Below are positions 1 to 5,628 of a stretch of 5,724 nucleotides of DNA, in pieces. Position numbers and translations under genes: made by a program. The notes beneath the pieces are model-generated. The model had not been told where the DNA came from. It saw nothing but the letters and a program-made list of their open reading frames with translations, and made no database searches. Source of the stretch: Microcoleaceae cyanobacterium UBA9251 (GTDB lineage: Bacteria > Cyanobacteriota > Cyanobacteriia > Cyanobacteriales > Microcoleaceae). Location: positions 3,013-8,736 of the forward strand of contig DPLL01000467.1 in the NCBI GenBank assembly GCA_003542015.1. The letters are read 5' to 3'. The first letter of the stretch is position 1; the number at the start of each line of letters is the position of its first letter.

Positions 1-457
1 TTTCGTGTTCTTGAGCGATGTCGTAATCCGGTGCACCAAATAGCGGCACATAGCGATCGGGCCAGTGGATCTGATACAGGTCAATGTAGTCAGTTTGCAG
101 GCGTTTGAGGCTGTCATTCAGTGCTTTTTCCACATTTGGGCGATCGATCTGATTTTTCCCTTCCCGAATCCACTTTAATCGAGAACTTCGCCCAGCCACT
201 TTAGTCGCTATAATGACTTTATCCCGCTGCTGCTTGACCAACCATTCGCCAATATATTCCTCTGTTTTCCCCTGAGTGTCTGGATTTCCAGGGACAGGAT
301 ACATTTCTGCTGTATCAACAAAATTGACACCTCTATCTCTGGCAAAATCCAGTTGTTGCGCCGCTTCCTCCACAGTATTTTGCTGGCCGTAAGTCATCGT
401 ACCCAAACAGATTTCAGATACTAATAAATCGCTATCGCCGAGTTGCTTGTATTCCAT
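1..457 (-). CDS. tas: Tas-type NADP(H)-dependent aldo/keto reductase, N-terminal 152 residues (partial)
   Basis: This gene runs right to left from an ATG whose complement is at 455-457 and stays open to the left edge, so only about the first 152 residues of a protein usually near 345 residues are visible. The translation starts MEYKQLGDSDLLVSEICLGT and matches the N-terminal half of the aldo/keto reductase TIM barrel. All four catalytic tetrad residues can be seen: D48 and Y53 in the VDTAEMYP segment, K86 in ATKVAG, and H131 in LYQIHWP. The PVPGNPDTQGKTE stretch just after the tyrosine is typical of the E. coli Tas subgroup. Known family role: NADPH-dependent reduction of carbonyl compounds in the cytosol; the physiological substrate is not known. 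There is no strong Shine-Dalgarno sequence before the ATG. It is divergent from the sugar/export genes, and nothing ties it to their pathway. The family call is firm; the substrate is unknown. Confidence 0.93.
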   Translation of the reverse strand, partial: MEYKQLGDSDLLVSEICLGTMTYGQQNTVEEAAQQLDFARDRGVNFVDTAEMYPVPGNPDTQGKTEEYIGEWLVKQQRDKVIIATKVAGRSSRLKWIREGKNQIDRPNVEKALNDSLKRLQTDYIDLYQIHWPDRYVPLFGAPDYDIAQEHE

Positions 458-523
458 GAGCTTGATTGCAGAAAAATCATCTGATTCTATATTACCGAAA
501 AAATTTGATTTAGTTGAAAACTT

Positions 524-603
524 AAAAAAAAAATGCGATCGGGTTTCTCCCCTCTTCCTCTTTTCCTCTGCGCCCTCTGCGCCCTCTGCGGTTAAAAAAA
601 AAA
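524..603. other. Low-complexity island: two A10 tracts around a polypyrimidine run
   Basis: Two runs of ten A residues (524-533 and 594-603), each preceded by TT, bracket a pure pyrimidine run on the plus strand at 544-569 and the 9-bp array described separately. Phased or repeated A-tracts can bend DNA, and long homopyrimidine runs can adopt unusual structures; whether either matters here is inference. The island lies in the 252-bp gap between the divergent reductase and aminotransferase genes. A forward reading frame across it encodes only a repetitive APSAPSA stretch and is not credible as a gene. Confidence 0.55.
565..590. repeat. 9-bp tandem repeat CCTCTGCGC, 2.9 copies
   Basis: Copies lie at 565-573 and 574-582, with a third lacking its last base at 583-590, followed by GTTAAAAAA. 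Similar CTCTGCG-rich strings ending in GTTAAAAA are common as dispersed intergenic sequences in filamentous cyanobacteria; that is background recollection, not something shown by this window. No function is evident. Confidence 0.75.
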
Positions 604-627
604 TTAACAAAATTAGCAGCGAGTTTC

Positions 628-656
628 ATTATAATTGATCGGGTTCGTATTTTCCA
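628..656 (-). promoter_or_regulatory. Possible promoter for the aldo/keto reductase
   Basis: Read on the minus strand, a TGGAAA hexamer (complement of 651-656, four of six matches to TTGACA) is followed after exactly 17 bp by a perfect TATAAT (complement of 628-633). Transcription would start near 620 and give a leader of about 160 nt before the ATG at 457. The -10 sits in the palindrome ATTATAAT (628-635), so a perfect TATAAT also reads rightward at 630-635 toward the aminotransferase. No good -35 was found for that direction; the nearest is TTAACA at 604-609, with an overlong 20-bp spacer. The call rests on motif match only. Confidence 0.3.
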
Positions 657-709
657 CCTGAGATTGAAAATTTTAATGTTAAGATAAATAATTGCTATCC
701 CAATTATTT

Positions 710-1849
710 ATGAATAGCCATCTACCCAAAATTCCCCTTGTAAACCTCTCCCTGCAACACCAACCAATCCAAACTCAAATACAACAAGTAATTGCCGAAA
801 TCATCCAGCGGGGAGACTTTATTTTAGGTCAAGCATTGGCAGAATTTGAAACAGCATTTGCCGCAGCTTGTGGTGTACAATATGGTATAGGAGTAGCCTG
901 TGGAACAGATGCGATCGCCCTCGGACTCCAAGCTTGCGGCATTCAGCCAGGGGACGAAATTATCATCCCAGCAAACACATTTATCGCCACCATAATTGGC
1001 GTGATGCAAGCGAAGGCTATACCTATTCTCGTAGATTGTGACCCTGACACCGCCCTGATTGACCTCACAGCAGCCGAAATAGCTATTACCTCAAAAACTA
1101 AAGCAATTATTCCGGTGCATTTATACGGTCAAATGGTGTCGCCTATCAAACTTTTAGACCTTGCCAACCGCCACAATTTAATCATCTTTGAAGATGCCGC
1201 CCAAGCCCATCTAGCTTCCAGAGAAGGATACCGTGCAGGTTCCTTTGGCAAAGCAGCAGCATTCAGCTTTTATCCTAGCAAAAATCTCGGCTCATTTGGC
1301 GATGGCGGGATGTTAATTACCAACGATGCAAAGGTAGCACAAACAATGCGAACGTTACGCAATTACGGAGCACAAAGCAAATATTTACACACTGAAATCG
1401 GCACCAATAGCCGCTTGGATAATTTGCAAGCTGCCGTACTCAACGTTAAATTACCCTATTTAGAAAAATGGAATGGCGATCGCAATTTAGTCGCCCAATA
1501 CTACAATACTCTACTAGAACCCCTCAAACACAAAGGCATTGTACCGATCGCCAACCACAGCAGCAGCCGTCACATTTATCACCTCTATGTCATTCGAGTT
1601 ACGGAGAAAAGCCCAATTAACCGTAACACCCTTCAAGAAAAACTCGCCGAAAACGGTATCGAAACAGGCATTCACTATCCCATACCTTGCCACCTGCAAC
1701 CCGCCTACCAAAACTTAGGCAATCCAGGGGACTTTCCCAATACAGAAACCCTGTGCCAACAGATTTTATCATTGCCAATGTATCCCGGATTGAGTAATAC
1801 TCAGATTGAGCAGGTGGTAAAGGCGATCGAATTATCAATTAATAGGTAA
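710..1849 (+). CDS. DegT/DnrJ/EryC1/StrS-family PLP-dependent sugar aminotransferase
   Basis: The 379-residue product fits the usual 360-390 residues of nucleotide-sugar aminotransferases that transfer an amino group, normally from glutamate, to a keto-sugar nucleotide. It opens with IPLVNLSLQHQPIQTQI, the family's typical start. ACGTDAIALGL (residues 63-73) is the PLP phosphate-binding region. EDAAQAH (161-167) carries the cofactor-contacting aspartate D162. FSFYPSKNLGSFGDGG (185-200) contains K191, expected to form the Schiff base. TNSRLDNLQAAVL follows at 232-244. EDAAQAH and the overall pattern resemble the QdtB/FdtB group, which makes 3-amino-3,6-dideoxyhexoses, but the exact sugar cannot be read from the sequence. 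ATG at 710 is preferred over an in-frame TTG at 692, because family homology begins just after it; neither start has a clear Shine-Dalgarno. Its place upstream of export genes suggests it supplies an amino sugar for a surface polysaccharide. Confidence 0.93.
   Translation: MNSHLPKIPLVNLSLQHQPIQTQIQQVIAEIIQRGDFILGQALAEFETAFAAACGVQYGIGVACGTDAIALGLQACGIQPGDEIIIPANTFIATIIGVMQAKAIPILVDCDPDTALIDLTAAEIAITSKTKAIIPVHLYGQMVSPIKLLDLANRHNLIIFEDAAQAHLASREGYRAGSFGKAAAFSFYPSKNLGSFGDGGMLITNDAKVAQTMRTLRNYGAQSKYLHTEIGTNSRLDNLQAAVLNVKLPYLEKWNGDRNLVAQYYNTLLEPLKHKGIVPIANHSSSRHIYHLYVIRVTEKSPINRNTLQEKLAENGIETGIHYPIPCHLQPAYQNLGNPGDFPNTETLCQQILSLPMYPGLSNTQIEQVVKAIELSINR
911..918. repeat. HIP1 octamer GCGATCGC
   Basis: This is a perfect copy of the highly iterated palindrome of cyanobacterial genomes, inside the aminotransferase gene. 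It supports the taxonomic assignment; no local function is claimed. Confidence 0.85.
1476..1483. repeat. HIP1 octamer GCGATCGC
   Basis: This is the second perfect HIP1 palindrome, also inside the aminotransferase gene. Partial versions containing CGATCG occur elsewhere, for example near 4814 and 2632. Confidence 0.85.
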
Positions 1850-1959
1850 TTGTTCGCAAAAGTTAAAGCTAGGATGTCTCAATCAGTAGAAATTCCGTTC
1901 TCAAAGCTTTTGAGTTGCAAATTAAACACTCTTTAACAGTCCTGGACGCAACTATTGTC

Positions 1960-2025
1960 TGTCATGCTGAAAGAAACGCAGTGTAGTGAAGCAACGAGAG
2001 ATTCTTCGCGACCCTCAGAATGACA
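1960..2025. repeat. 66-bp element with terminal inverted repeats (MITE- or REP-like)
   Basis: The left end TGTCATGCTGA (1960-1970) and the right end TCAGAATGACA (2015-2025) are inverted repeats matching at 10 of 11 positions. The interior contains GAGATTCTTCGCG (1998-2010). This layout, with TGTCAT...CTGA ends and a GAAGAATCTC-type core, resembles small non-coding dispersed repeats seen in many bacterial genomes (background knowledge). No target-site duplication is evident in the flanks. It lies between the aminotransferase and exosortase genes, where the transcript could fold into a hairpin that affects readthrough (inference). It encodes no protein. Confidence 0.6.
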
Positions 2026-2056
2026 TAATTACGTTGAAATGCGTAAGTCCTATTTA

Positions 2057-2077
2057 ACTCAAAACTCAAAACTCAAA
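2057..2077. repeat. Heptamer array ACTCAAA, 3 perfect copies
   Basis: Copies lie at 2057-2063, 2064-2070 and 2071-2077. The array sits between the inverted-repeat element and the preferred exosortase start at 2090, within the frame that would open at an ATG at 2039. Translated, it would give only a short Thr/Gln/Asn/Ser/Lys/Leu segment with no family homology. That is why the upstream start is disfavoured. Confidence 0.8.
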
Positions 2078-2089
2078 ACGTTTAAAACC

Positions 2090-2965
2090 ATGAACATCCA
2101 GCGCAAAATTCGCAGTGTTCTCAAACGATACCTCTTGGGGGAAAGTATTACGATACTCCTAGTGCTGCTTTACGCTCCCCTAATGGTACACTGGTATGAC
2201 GGCTGGTTAAACAAAAACATCAGCATCGAACACGAATATTTCAGCCACGGACTAATTGGTTTGCCCTACGCGGCTTATATAGCTTGGACGCACCTAAATA
2301 GCTGGCGTAAGTTGCCCAACTCCCCTCATCCTTTAGGAGGAGTTTTGCTGGTACTAGCGACGCTTTTTTATCTGAGTAGATTGAGCGATTTTGTAAATTT
2401 ATCCCTACCAGTAATGCTAGGCAGTATTTGCTTGTGTTTAAAAGGAATCCCTGGTTTGAAATTGCAGGGAATACCACTTTTATTTGTATTGCTAGCCTCG
2501 CCGAATCACATTCCTTACCTCATAGAACCCTACGCCTTGCCCTTGCAGCACTTCATTGCTAAAACATCAGGCTTAATATTAATCAAAGTAGGTCTTAACG
2601 TGAAAGTCGAAGAAATGTATCTCTACGTAAACGATCGCATTGTAGAAGTTGCGCCCCACTGTGCCGGCCTAAAAATGCTGTTTACCAGTCTGTACGTCAG
2701 CTTAATGCTGCTGGACTGGACAGGAGTTTGGACTTCCTACAAAAGAAGCATTCTATTTCTAGCGAGTACATCTATCATTAGCATCAGTTCAAATATCCTC
2801 CGCAATACTTTACTAACTTACTTTCACGGCACCCAAAAAGAGGGGCTTTTTACTTGGCTACACGCAGGATGGGGCGGAGATTTGTATTCTGCTGGTATAC
2901 TAGGTTTATTGGTACTTCTGATCAACGGAATGGAAAAATATTTCCCAAGCCAGTCTGGGAATTAA
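2090..2965 (+). CDS. crtB: Cyanoexosortase B (exosortase-family transpeptidase-like sorting enzyme)
   Basis: This 291-residue polytopic membrane protein belongs to the exosortase/archaeosortase family, which processes proteins bearing a C-terminal PEP-CTERM-type signal at the inner membrane. The expected catalytic residues are present: C191 in VAPHCAGLKM, R238 in SNILRN and H258 in WLHAGWGG. EYFSHGLIGLP (residues 50-60) is another family hallmark, and many hydrophobic segments run from about residue 20 to 280. The cyanobacterial type B assignment rests on overall resemblance and on the companion gene 4 bp downstream. The symbol follows exosortase naming and is not the phytoene synthase gene of the same name. 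ATG at 2090 (MNIQRKIRS) is chosen over ATG at 2039, because the extra 17 residues would mostly come from an intergenic heptamer repeat. No strong Shine-Dalgarno precedes either start. No PEP-CTERM substrate is visible in the window. Confidence 0.92.
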   Translation: MNIQRKIRSVLKRYLLGESITILLVLLYAPLMVHWYDGWLNKNISIEHEYFSHGLIGLPYAAYIAWTHLNSWRKLPNSPHPLGGVLLVLATLFYLSRLSDFVNLSLPVMLGSICLCLKGIPGLKLQGIPLLFVLLASPNHIPYLIEPYALPLQHFIAKTSGLILIKVGLNVKVEEMYLYVNDRIVEVAPHCAGLKMLFTSLYVSLMLLDWTGVWTSYKRSILFLASTSIISISSNILRNTLLTYFHGTQKEGLFTWLHAGWGGDLYSAGILGLLVLLINGMEKYFPSQSGN

Positions 2966-2969
2966 AAAA

Positions 2970-3692
2970 ATGATTTCAGCACGCAAGCTACTGAGGCGAT
3001 ACCAATTCTCTAAAATTATCGTAATTGTGTTTTTACTGGTACTTGTTGGGGCCGTAGCAATTCCGGGCTATGCAACAGGAAGGTGGCCTTGGACAAACCC
3101 GCCACCAGTTACAAACCTCAAGCAACTGAAAACTTTAGGTCAAAATGGGTTGACACTTCCCGGCTGGGAGGTAATCCGCGTTCGGAATAACGTACAAATT
3201 GGCGGTCACAGGTGGTTAGTTCAAGAAATTAAAGAAATTCAACATCCTGAAACAATTGCGATTTTATTAATGTTGCCTCAAAATGGCCCAAAAGACCAGC
3301 CCCAGGTAGAATGGCTCGATATCGATGGATTTCATCGGTGGCAAAGAGATGCCGATCGCCCTTTGAGGTTTACAGTTGAATTAGCGCCTGAATTAGCAAA
3401 AATACCCAACAAGCCACCGCCCACCGTTGAAGCCCAGTTTTTCCGAAGCTGGACTCCCCAACAAACCTTTGCCGTTGTACAGTGGTACGCTTGGCCAAAC
3501 GGCGGTTCTCCAGCCCCCAGTCGCTGGTTTTGGGAAGACAGCATCGCCCAGTTGTCGAACCGCCGCGCCTCCTGGGTAGCTGTCAATATCATTGTTCCCA
3601 TTGAACCGGATGCTGACATTAAGATAGCTGAACCAATCCTCGAATCTATTGGCGAAATTGTCCAGGCTAAATTAATGACAGAAATTTTCTGA
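2970..3692 (+). CDS. Cyanoexosortase B system-associated protein
   Basis: The 240-residue product has one N-terminal hydrophobic segment (about residues 15-32, after a basic stretch MISARKLLRRYQFSK) and a soluble domain likely to face the periplasm. Visible landmarks are GYATGRWPW (33-41), LTLPGW (61-66), IGGHRW (77-82) and a tryptophan/proline-rich block at 171-190 containing WPNGGSPAPSRWFW. These match my recollection of the protein family that accompanies cyanoexosortase B. It plays a part comparable to EpsI-like partners of other exosortases, though its biochemical role is not established. The ATG follows the exosortase stop by only 4 bp, so the two genes are almost certainly cotranscribed and probably act together. 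The ribosome site is weak: GGGA at 2957-2960, with 9 bp before the ATG. I see no enzyme motif and propose none. Confidence 0.85.
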   Translation: MISARKLLRRYQFSKIIVIVFLLVLVGAVAIPGYATGRWPWTNPPPVTNLKQLKTLGQNGLTLPGWEVIRVRNNVQIGGHRWLVQEIKEIQHPETIAILLMLPQNGPKDQPQVEWLDIDGFHRWQRDADRPLRFTVELAPELAKIPNKPPPTVEAQFFRSWTPQQTFAVVQWYAWPNGGSPAPSRWFWEDSIAQLSNRRASWVAVNIIVPIEPDADIKIAEPILESIGEIVQAKLMTEIF

Positions 3693-3703
3693 TGTTGAGG
3701 GAA

Positions 3704-3785
3704 TCAGGAAGAGGGAAGTTCGGCAACGGATTCTGTAACGGATTTAACGGATTTAACGGATTTAACGGATGTCAGGAAGAGGGAA
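3704..3785. repeat. 14-bp direct repeats bracketing the 9-bp array
   Basis: TCAGGAAGAGGGAA occurs at 3704-3717 and again at 3772-3785, 68 bp apart. A second 14-mer, GAGGGAATCAGGAA, occurs at 3697-3710 and 3779-3792. The 9-bp array lies between the two copies, so it looks like a separate repeat family lodged within a GGAATCA-type block. Confidence 0.7.
3736..3770. repeat. 9-bp tandem repeat TAACGGATT, 3.9 copies
   Basis: Copies lie at 3736-3744, 3745-3753 and 3754-3762, plus an incomplete one at 3763-3770. A diverged copy, CAACGGATTCTG, precedes it at 3724-3735. It is intergenic, between the exosortase-associated and export genes. No dyad symmetry or known operator was recognised. Confidence 0.85.
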
Positions 3786-3830
3786 TCAGGAATCAGGAAT
3801 CAGGAATCAGGAATCAGGAATCAGGAATCA
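3782..3830. repeat. Heptamer array GGAATCA, 7 perfect copies
   Basis: Seven exact copies run from 3782 to 3830, followed by GTCG. A single unit also appears just upstream near 3700. This is an STRR-type heptanucleotide array of the kind known in filamentous cyanobacteria. Copy number in such arrays may vary between strains (inference). Confidence 0.92.
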
Positions 3831-4044
3831 GTCGAATAAAATAGTGACAATGCCAACAAATTATGAACCAGAAATCATTCCTGGACGCAAGTTTTAAATT
3901 TTTACGCCCATCTGTAGTCGTAAGGTGCGGTGTGCAAAAAACCCTACAATTAGAGTCGGTGCGTAATTCATAAAATGCTACAGCCCAAATAAATAAAAAT
4001 CCTTGACAATTCAAGATATACATTTTAAGTTGAGAGTTGCAGAA
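3831..4044 (+). other. AT-rich gene-free leader of the export gene
   Basis: No credible gene was found in this second part of the 352-bp gap. A minus-strand reading frame overlaps it but begins in the export gene's leader, ends in the heptamer array and shows no recognisable family. Weak promoter-like hexamers occur: TACAAT at 3945-3950, TAAAAT at 3971-3976 and a perfect TTGACA at 4003-4008. None has a partner at proper spacing, so no promoter is called. GTAAGG (3920-3925) and CCCTAC (3942-3947) could pair at five of six positions and may be remnants of a dispersed GGTGCG/ACCCTACAATTA-type cyanobacterial repeat; this is uncertain. Confidence 0.4.
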
Positions 4045-4047
4045 ATG
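4032..4047 (+). promoter_or_regulatory. Ribosome binding site that decides the export gene start
   Basis: GAGAG at 4032-4036 precedes ATG 4045-4047 by 8 bp, which is acceptable Shine-Dalgarno placement. The alternative in-frame TTG at 4003 has no such site and is itself part of a TTGACA hexamer, so the ATG is preferred. Confidence 0.5.
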
Positions 4048-5628
4048 AAAGTTAAAGACCAGCGAAATGTTGAAAATATTAGATATTTTTATACCCTAAA
4101 AAATGGGAGAAAATCCACCAATAAAAATCGCGTTGCTTTTTTCCTGGTAGGTCTTTACTCAACTGTTTGGACTCTATCTTTTACTGCTGTATTTTGGGGT
4201 TTCAACGATAAAGTTTTTCCTCAAAAGACTTTAGCCCAACCTGTGATTCCCAGTTCCGAACTGCTGATACCGCCCCCAAGACTCCCCGTACTGCCTCCAC
4301 TAGGGCTACAGGTATGGTCTGGCCGAGAAATCAATCCAGAATTCCGCAATCGACCTTATCGACTTGGGCCTGGAGACCAGATTGCGATTCAAGTTCAGCG
4401 CTTCCCAGAGCTAAATTTTACAGGTGCTATCAGCCCCGAAGGTATAGTTGTACTACCGCTGATTGGAACAGTAAATTTGCGCGGCCTCACCGTCGAAGCA
4501 GCACAGCAGCGCCTCCGCGAACGTTTCACCCAATTTATCAAAAATCCCCAAGTCTTCGCCTCCCTGCTAGTTCAGCGCCCCGTAGTCGTGACGGTGACGG
4601 GAGAAGTGGCCAGACCCGGTTTTTATCCCCTACAAACTCCCCAACTCCCTGCCGCCCTAGCAGCAGCCAGCGGTACTACTCCTACGGCCCAACTGCGGGC
4701 GGTGCGGGTGCGGCGGACACTGCCCTCCGGCGCTGTTGCTGAGCAAATAGTTGACATTTTGACACCGTTGCAAACTGGCATTTCTCCCCCGGATTTGCGT
4801 TTGGAGGACGGAGATGCGATCGTTGTACCCTATAAACAGGCTACGCCCGATCGCAAATCCGATCAAGATTTAGCATCCAGGTATAGCCTAGCTGCGGCCA
4901 CTACCGCCGTCCAAGTCACTGTCACCGGAGAAGTCAGCAAACCGGGTTTTTACACACTTCCGGCCGGTACTGGTCGAATTTCTGCGGCTTTGGTGGCTGC
5001 GGGGGGAGTAACGGGAAAAGCTGATTTGCGGGCGGTACGGGTGCGGCGGACACTGGTAAACGGCCAGTCTGTGGAGGAACCCATCGACCTTTACACCCCG
5101 CTAGCAAAGGCTAGGGACTTGTTTGATTTCCCCCTAGCTTCTGGAGATGCAATTATTATTCCAGAACTGGATACTACTAGCAAAAACCTAGACTACGACA
5201 AGACTCTGGTTTCGCGCTCTACCTTAATCAAACCTCGGATCTACGTTCGAGTTTTGAGTTACGCTAGTGGTGGTTTGACCTCTTTCTATGTAGAAAATGG
5301 CAGTACCTTTTTGGATGCTATCAACAACTTGCCTGTGAATGTTGCTGATTTGCGGCACATTGCCCTAATTCGGTTTGACCAAAAGCAAGGTAGAGCTATC
5401 AACCAGAAATTAGATGCCAAAGCCGCTCTGGAGGGCAATGTTTCTCAGAACCCAATGCTGCAAGATAATGATGTGATTGTGATTGGTCGGAATCTCGTCG
5501 AGCGGATTGGTTATGCAATTAATAGTTTTACTCGACCGTTCCGCGATATTTTGGGGTTTATTTTGTTCTTTGAGCAGTTGAGAAATGGGGTGACAAATCT
5601 GTTCGGACCTACTACTAATGGCAAATAG
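4045..5628 (+). CDS. Wza-like polysaccharide export protein with SLBB domains (OPX family)
   Basis: This 527-residue protein should form or join the outer-membrane/periplasmic channel that exports a surface polysaccharide. A hydrophobic segment (about residues 30-53) followed by a possible cleavage region at LAQP (63-66) suggests a signal peptide with an unusually long basic N-terminus. A proline-rich linker (about 66-86) comes next. The polysaccharide export domain starts at YRLGPGDQIAIQV (105-117). It leads into SLBB domain 1 (about 179-262, VTVTGEVARPGFY) and SLBB domain 2 (about 288-373, VTVTGEVSKPGFY), each ending in GDAI(V/I)(V/I)P. A third, diverged SLBB-like unit follows (about 398-480, ending DNDVIVIG). 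The tail has a hydrophobic/amphipathic helix (FRDILGFILFFEQL, 499-512), reminiscent of the C-terminal helix by which Wza spans the outer membrane. No lipobox cysteine is seen near the signal, unlike E. coli Wza. The stop TAG abuts a heptamer array. Confidence 0.92.
   Translation: MKVKDQRNVENIRYFYTLKNGRKSTNKNRVAFFLVGLYSTVWTLSFTAVFWGFNDKVFPQKTLAQPVIPSSELLIPPPRLPVLPPLGLQVWSGREINPEFRNRPYRLGPGDQIAIQVQRFPELNFTGAISPEGIVVLPLIGTVNLRGLTVEAAQQRLRERFTQFIKNPQVFASLLVQRPVVVTVTGEVARPGFYPLQTPQLPAALAAASGTTPTAQLRAVRVRRTLPSGAVAEQIVDILTPLQTGISPPDLRLEDGDAIVVPYKQATPDRKSDQDLASRYSLAAATTAVQVTVTGEVSKPGFYTLPAGTGRISAALVAAGGVTGKADLRAVRVRRTLVNGQSVEEPIDLYTPLAKARDLFDFPLASGDAIIIPELDTTSKNLDYDKTLVSRSTLIKPRIYVRVLSYASGGLTSFYVENGSTFLDAINNLPVNVADLRHIALIRFDQKQGRAINQKLDAKAALEGNVSQNPMLQDNDVIVIGRNLVERIGYAINSFTRPFRDILGFILFFEQLRNGVTNLFGPTTNGK
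4694..4722. repeat. 29-bp internal repeat shared by SLBB domains 1 and 2 (partner 5027-5055)
   Basis: This 29-bp segment, encoding most of LRAVRVRRTL, recurs at 5027-5055 with a single base difference, 333 bp downstream. It reflects the duplicated SLBB domains. The surrounding codons differ much more, so this stretch is unusually conserved at DNA level. Confidence 0.8.

Noticed and set aside
447..638. Forward 63-residue reading frame with an APSAPSA stretch
   Set aside because: It starts at TTG inside the antisense of the reductase gene, and its middle simply translates the 9-bp repeat and A-tracts. No family resemblance or ribosome site.
1514..1838. Minus-strand frames of 65 and 73 residues within the aminotransferase gene
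   Set aside because: Antisense shadows of a strongly supported gene, with no domain signature.
1900..1914. Hairpin CTCAAA-GCT-TTTGAG after the aminotransferase gene, considered as a terminator
   Set aside because: The stem is only 6 bp and AT-rich, and no T-run follows, so it does not meet the pattern of an intrinsic terminator.
3736..3830. Tandem repeats considered as a CRISPR array
   Set aside because: The units are 7 or 9 bp and directly adjacent, with no unique spacers and no cas gene nearby.
1940..3890. Shared 12-mer TCCTGGACGCAA at 1940-1951 and 3879-3890
   Set aside because: About one shared 12-mer is expected by chance among all position pairs in a window of this size, and the flanks do not match.
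3814..4023. 69-residue minus-strand frame in the gap before the export gene
   Set aside because: It ends within the GGAATCA array, covers AT-rich spacer and possible dispersed repeat remnants, and shows no recognisable domain or ribosome site.
4314..4742. 142-residue forward frame inside the export gene
   Set aside because: Shadow of the SLBB gene in another frame; Ser/Pro/Arg-rich composition, while the main frame shows clear domains.
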